A DNA stretch of 9,254 nucleotides, from contig JAJZLA010000037.1 in NCBI GenBank assembly GCA_021803845.1, positions 1 to 9,254 on the forward strand, given 5' to 3'. This DNA is from a bacterium. Lineage in GTDB: Bacteria; SZUA-79; Acidulodesulfobacterales; Acidulodesulfobacteraceae. This document shows, piece after piece, positions 7,085 through 9,254 of the stretch. Position 1 is the first letter of the stretch; every line of letters begins with the position of its first letter. A program made the translations under genes and the position numbers. The notes beneath the pieces are model-generated. The model searched no databases, had not been told where the DNA came from, and saw only the letters and a program-made list of their open reading frames with translations.

Positions 7085-7954
7085 TCATGTCAAAGTCTCT
7101 AAAAAGCCGACAGTTTTGTAAAATTCGTCGGGCGGCAACTGCCCAGGAGCGGTAATTCCGTAAGGCGAAGAGCAGTATGCAAGATAAGAGCCGTAAATTA
7201 CCGACGAAGCTCTGGTTATCCTGCCTTTTTCACCCATCCCGAAAACTATAAATTCCGGAAACGCCGTTTCATCCGTCTTTTTTATAGAACGTATCTTTAT
7301 ATTTTTTTCGGATACGCTTTCTACATCTTCTTCCGAAATGACGGTATCAGCCAGCTTAAAATAATCGGCGCCGAAATAGCTTGAATCTAAATACAATCTT
7401 ACGGTATCGAGCAAGCCTATACACCCTTTAAAATCGTGAACCGAAAGAATAACCTGCGATTTTTTTGAATGGGCGAATTTTATAAAATTTTTTATAACGT
7501 TTCGCTCTAAAATATCTAGTTCTATATCGCAAATATCTATGCCGAGTTCTATAACCGCCCTTAAAAATTTTATTCTTTCGGGTTCTAAGGCTGCCCTGCT
7601 GCTTTTTTCGGCAATTTCTAAACCGGACGGCTTTGCTAATATTTGTTTGTGCAAAAAGGAAATACATACGTTCGCGCTGTAATAAAAATCCCTGTTTGTT
7701 CCTATAGTTTTAATTCCTTTATTTTTTGCGTAAGAAATTATTTTTTTAATTTCAGGCAAAACGGCGTCTTTATTAAAATATCTACTAGAATTTTTTGGTT
7801 TTTTATCCGGCGGACGGTTTGAAAGCCCTGTTTCTGGAATCATATCGAACCTGAGCTCAATGAATTCAGCATCTTTGCTTTTTGCGTAATCTACGGCGTC
7901 ATATACAGCGCTTAAGCCGGTATTCCCTATTGACAGGCAGGTTCTCGGTTTCAT
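7085..7954 (-). CDS. aroD: Type I 3-dehydroquinate dehydratase
   Basis: Third step of the shikimate pathway: Schiff-base dehydration of 3-dehydroquinate to 3-dehydroshikimate in the cytoplasm. Of 289 residues, family landmarks in order are ELRFD (33-37), GTNR (85-88, Arg of the substrate site), CDIELD (142-147), LSVHDFKG with catalytic His173, DYFKLA with Schiff-base Lys200, GRITRAS (Arg248) and the C-terminal TAPGQLP (268-274; Gln272 matches the substrate-binding Gln, Thr268 replaces the usual Ser). It is longer than E. coli AroD (252 residues): about 20 extra residues near 42-62 and about 25 in the loop after Arg88, where the usual EGG sequence is absent. The start at 7954 is chosen because a longer reading to 8047 has an Arg-rich tail that is only the out-of-frame tautomerase gene; GGAAG precedes the ATG. 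The ATG overlaps the tautomerase stop (ATGA), indicating translational coupling. Confidence 0.9.
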   Translation of the reverse strand: MKPRTCLSIGNTGLSAVYDAVDYAKSKDAEFIELRFDMIPETGLSNRPPDKKPKNSSRYFNKDAVLPEIKKIISYAKNKGIKTIGTNRDFYYSANVCISFLHKQILAKPSGLEIAEKSSRAALEPERIKFLRAVIELGIDICDIELDILERNVIKNFIKFAHSKKSQVILSVHDFKGCIGLLDTVRLYLDSSYFGADYFKLADTVISEEDVESVSEKNIKIRSIKKTDETAFPEFIVFGMGEKGRITRASSVIYGSYLAYCSSPYGITAPGQLPPDEFYKTVGFLETLT

Positions 7955-8163
7955 TTGCCCGCTTCCTTTTTTGCTTTTATTTTGTCGCAGGCGAGTTCTC
8001 CGCCGAGTCCCCATTCGTCGGAAGGAAACTCTTCGACTACCACCCATACGTTATTTTCGTTGATGCTTAAACTTTCGGACACGCTTTTAGTAATAGATTT
8101 AATAAGGTTTTTTTTCTGCTCTTTTGTTCTTCCTTCGAGCATTTTAACCGATACGAAAGGCAT
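7951..8163 (-). CDS. 4-oxalocrotonate tautomerase family protein
   Basis: Small enzyme of the tautomerase superfamily that uses an N-terminal proline as general base for keto-enol tautomerisation; works as a cytoplasmic multimer. The 70-codon product starts MPFVSVKMLEGRT, so Pro1 is exposed after Met removal. By memory it aligns without gaps to classical 4-OT through GGELA: Pro1, Glu9-Gly10-Arg11 and Gly53-Gly54 are kept, while Arg39 is Trp and Phe50 is Trp (DEWGLGG). The start at 8163 is fixed by the Pro1 requirement and by AAGGAGG (8170-8176) 6 nt upstream; an ATG at 8181 would bury the proline and precede the ribosome site. It is the first gene of a pair with aroD (ATGA overlap) and follows a good promoter. 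The substrate is unknown; loss of Arg39 argues against assuming 2-hydroxymuconate. Confidence 0.9.
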   Translation of the reverse strand: MPFVSVKMLEGRTKEQKKNLIKSITKSVSESLSINENNVWVVVEEFPSDEWGLGGELACDKIKAKKEAGK

Positions 8164-8196
8164 TTTTTTCCTCCTTAACATAAAATTTTATTTAAA

Positions 8197-8225
8197 ATTA
8201 TAACAGATATAATATTTTTAGGCAA
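8197..8225 (-). promoter_or_regulatory. Sigma-70-type promoter for the tautomerase-aroD pair
   Basis: On the minus strand TTGCCT (8220-8225) is followed after exactly 17 nt by TATAAT (8197-8202), with TGT directly upstream giving an extended -10. The predicted start of transcription is about 25-30 nt before the tautomerase ATG, leaving just enough leader for the AAGGAGG site. No repressor site is evident, although a short GGCAA/TTGCC inverted repeat (8221-8235) overlaps the -35 element. Confidence 0.65.
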
Positions 8226-8268
8226 CGGTTTTGCCGGCGTCAAAACAACGGGTTCAATTAAAAATAAC

Positions 8269-8300
8269 TGTAGATTTTTAACATAATGCCGATATATAAT
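8269..8300 (+). promoter_or_regulatory. Candidate sigma-28 (or sigma-70) promoter of the chemoreceptor gene
   Basis: GCCGATAT at 8288-8295 differs by one base from the flagellar sigma-28 -10 consensus GCCGATAA. The -35 region at the standard spacing (8269-8276, TGTAGATT) matches TAAAGTTT at only 5 of 8 positions. A TATAAT at 8295-8300, with weak TAGATT 18 nt upstream, could instead serve sigma-70. Either choice gives a leader of about 65-75 nt before the chemoreceptor ATG. Confidence 0.45.
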
Positions 8301-8324
8301 AAAAAATAATAATTTTACGAAAAA

Positions 8325-8341
8325 AAACAGTCGGACTGTTT
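8325..8341. promoter_or_regulatory. Palindrome AAACAGTC-G-GACTGTTT in the chemoreceptor leader
   Basis: A perfect 8+1+8 inverted repeat lies between the proposed promoter and the ribosome site, flanked by an A-run on the left and a T-rich run on the right. It could be the operator of a dimeric regulator or a weak hairpin (terminator or attenuator). The short, half-AT stem makes strong termination unlikely. Confidence 0.4.
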
Positions 8342-8372
8342 ATTTTGTTTCTACTTAAATGGAGGGATGTTT

Positions 8373-9254
8373 ATGTTCAAGACATTAAAATCAAAGCTTT
8401 ATTTTATTATAGCCGGAGGTTTTATTTTTATCCTGCTGGTCAATCTTTTGCTGATTATTTACTCTAAAGGCTTAAATAACGAAACGGTAAACTCCGACGT
8501 TATTTCCAGCACTTCGATGGGAATCAAAACTTTAAAGGGCAATCTTCTGCAGATTATCCTTTTATCCCACATAAAAATGCTTAAAATGAACGCGGTAAAA
8601 TCTAAAAAAGCGAAAGCTAAAATAGAAAAATACTACGATGCGAAAATATTAAAATTAGCCGGCGATTCAAAACAGGTTTTCTCAAACGTAAATAATGCCC
8701 TTATAGGATACACTATGGGATTCGGCAAGGTTAAAGCGGCTTCGGTCTTCGGAACGGACAAATCGAAACTGCAAAGATTTTCGTCCAAAAAAACCGGCAT
8801 TCTTTTAAAAAGCCTAAAAAGTAAATTTTATATATTCCGCCCCATAGTCGGCAGGCTTTTAAAATATCCTCTTCTTCTGGGCGGAGCGATGAGCACGAAA
8901 TATTTCGACAGCCAGCTCAGTCCGATGGTTGCCCAGATAACACAGGTTAACGGCATTATAAAAAACTCGTATTATAAAAAGATAAAGTTGCTCGATTATA
9001 TATTTATAGCATTCCCGATCGCTTTTTTAATCGGCGCGGTTATAATCATGCTGTATTTTAAAAAATCGGTCATAAGAGTTTTGAACTTAGTCGATGCCAA
9101 AATCAAGCAGATCGCCGGCGGCGACCTTACCTCCAAAATCAAAATATCCGGCGTCCATAAAGAAAGCGAAATAGGCATCCTTATAGAACAGGTAAACAGC
9201 CTGGTAGATTCTTTATCCGGCAACGTAAGGGGCATAGTCAGCACTTCCAACTCC
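8373..9254 (+). CDS. Methyl-accepting chemotaxis protein, N-terminal part (runs off the right edge)
   Basis: Transmembrane chemoreceptor. The open frame runs 294 codons to the window edge with no stop; the methylation and CheA-signalling helices would lie outside. Seen: a basic N-terminus, TM1 at about 9-30, an extracytoplasmic sensor region of about 177 residues (31-207), TM2 at about 208-228, then a HAMP domain (about 229-282) with the typical IAGGDLTSKI and a following SEIGILIEQVNSLVDSL helix. A histidine kinase with HAMP is the main alternative; the sequence after HAMP (SGNVRGIVSTSNS) favours a chemoreceptor. GGAGGG (8361-8366) lies 6 nt before the chosen ATG; an ATG at 8367 is too close to it. 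The sensor matches no fold I recognise, has no Cys, and is strikingly basic (about 32 Lys/Arg to 7 Asp/Glu). The gene is divergent from the tautomerase-aroD pair. Confidence 0.85.
   Translation, partial: MFKTLKSKLYFIIAGGFIFILLVNLLLIIYSKGLNNETVNSDVISSTSMGIKTLKGNLLQIILLSHIKMLKMNAVKSKKAKAKIEKYYDAKILKLAGDSKQVFSNVNNALIGYTMGFGKVKAASVFGTDKSKLQRFSSKKTGILLKSLKSKFYIFRPIVGRLLKYPLLLGGAMSTKYFDSQLSPMVAQITQVNGIIKNSYYKKIKLLDYIFIAFPIAFLIGAVIIMLYFKKSVIRVLNLVDAKIKQIAGGDLTSKIKISGVHKESEIGILIEQVNSLVDSLSGNVRGIVSTSNS

Noticed and set aside
7955..8047. N-terminal extension of aroD starting at 8047
   Set aside because: The extra 31 residues are Arg-rich and unlike any AroD start; they are the tautomerase gene read in another frame. 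The ATG at 7954 has its own ribosome site and matches the family start.
8164..8181. Longer tautomerase start (MLRRKK...) at 8181
   Set aside because: It would hide the catalytic Pro1, and the AAGGAGG ribosome site lies inside this stretch, directly before the ATG at 8163.
8367..8372. ATG at 8367 as chemoreceptor start
   Set aside because: It is in frame but directly abuts the GGAGGG site; the ATG at 8373 has the normal 6-nt spacing.

Overview
The window comes from an AT-rich, Gram-negative bacterium. An outer membrane is implied by a lipoprotein-type periplasmic adaptor paired with an RND permease. Intergenic stretches are full of A/T and TATATA runs, and Shine-Dalgarno sites are clear in front of most genes. 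Exported protein portions (adaptor, permease loop, chemoreceptor sensor) carry far more Lys/Arg than Asp/Glu, while a cytoplasmic enzyme here is balanced. That pattern suits a low-pH habitat. I cannot name the organism from the sequence; a Desulfobacterota-like acidophile is only a guess.

Layout: six genes lie on the minus strand and one on the plus strand. From right to left on the minus strand they are a 4-oxalocrotonate tautomerase-family gene and a type I 3-dehydroquinate dehydratase gene (aroD) that overlap by ATGA; a 146-bp nested palindromic repeat in the 269-bp gap at 6816-7084; a GspE/PilB-type ATPase with an N-terminal MshEN domain; its GspF/PilC-type inner-membrane partner; and an efflux pair made of an RND adaptor lipoprotein and an RND permease cut by the left edge. 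On the plus strand, divergent from the tautomerase gene, is the 5' part of a methyl-accepting chemotaxis receptor gene cut by the right edge.

Four functional modules are visible: drug or solute efflux (1-3606), type IV pilus or type II secretion motor (3749-6815), shikimate-pathway chemistry plus a small tautomerase (7085-8163), and chemotactic sensing (8373-9254). Promoter-like sequences were found before the efflux pair, before the tautomerase-aroD pair (TTGCCT-N17-TATAAT with extended -10), and before the chemoreceptor (a near-consensus sigma-28 -10 element overlapping a TATAAT).

The window looks mainly like ordinary chromosomal content. I see no transposase, integrase, phage gene, tRNA, rRNA or CRISPR array. 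The best candidates for novelty are the template-switch-like structure of the palindromic repeat, the altered loop of the dehydroquinate dehydratase and its translational coupling to a tautomerase, and the highly basic, unrecognised sensor domain of the chemoreceptor. No clear undescribed system is demonstrated.
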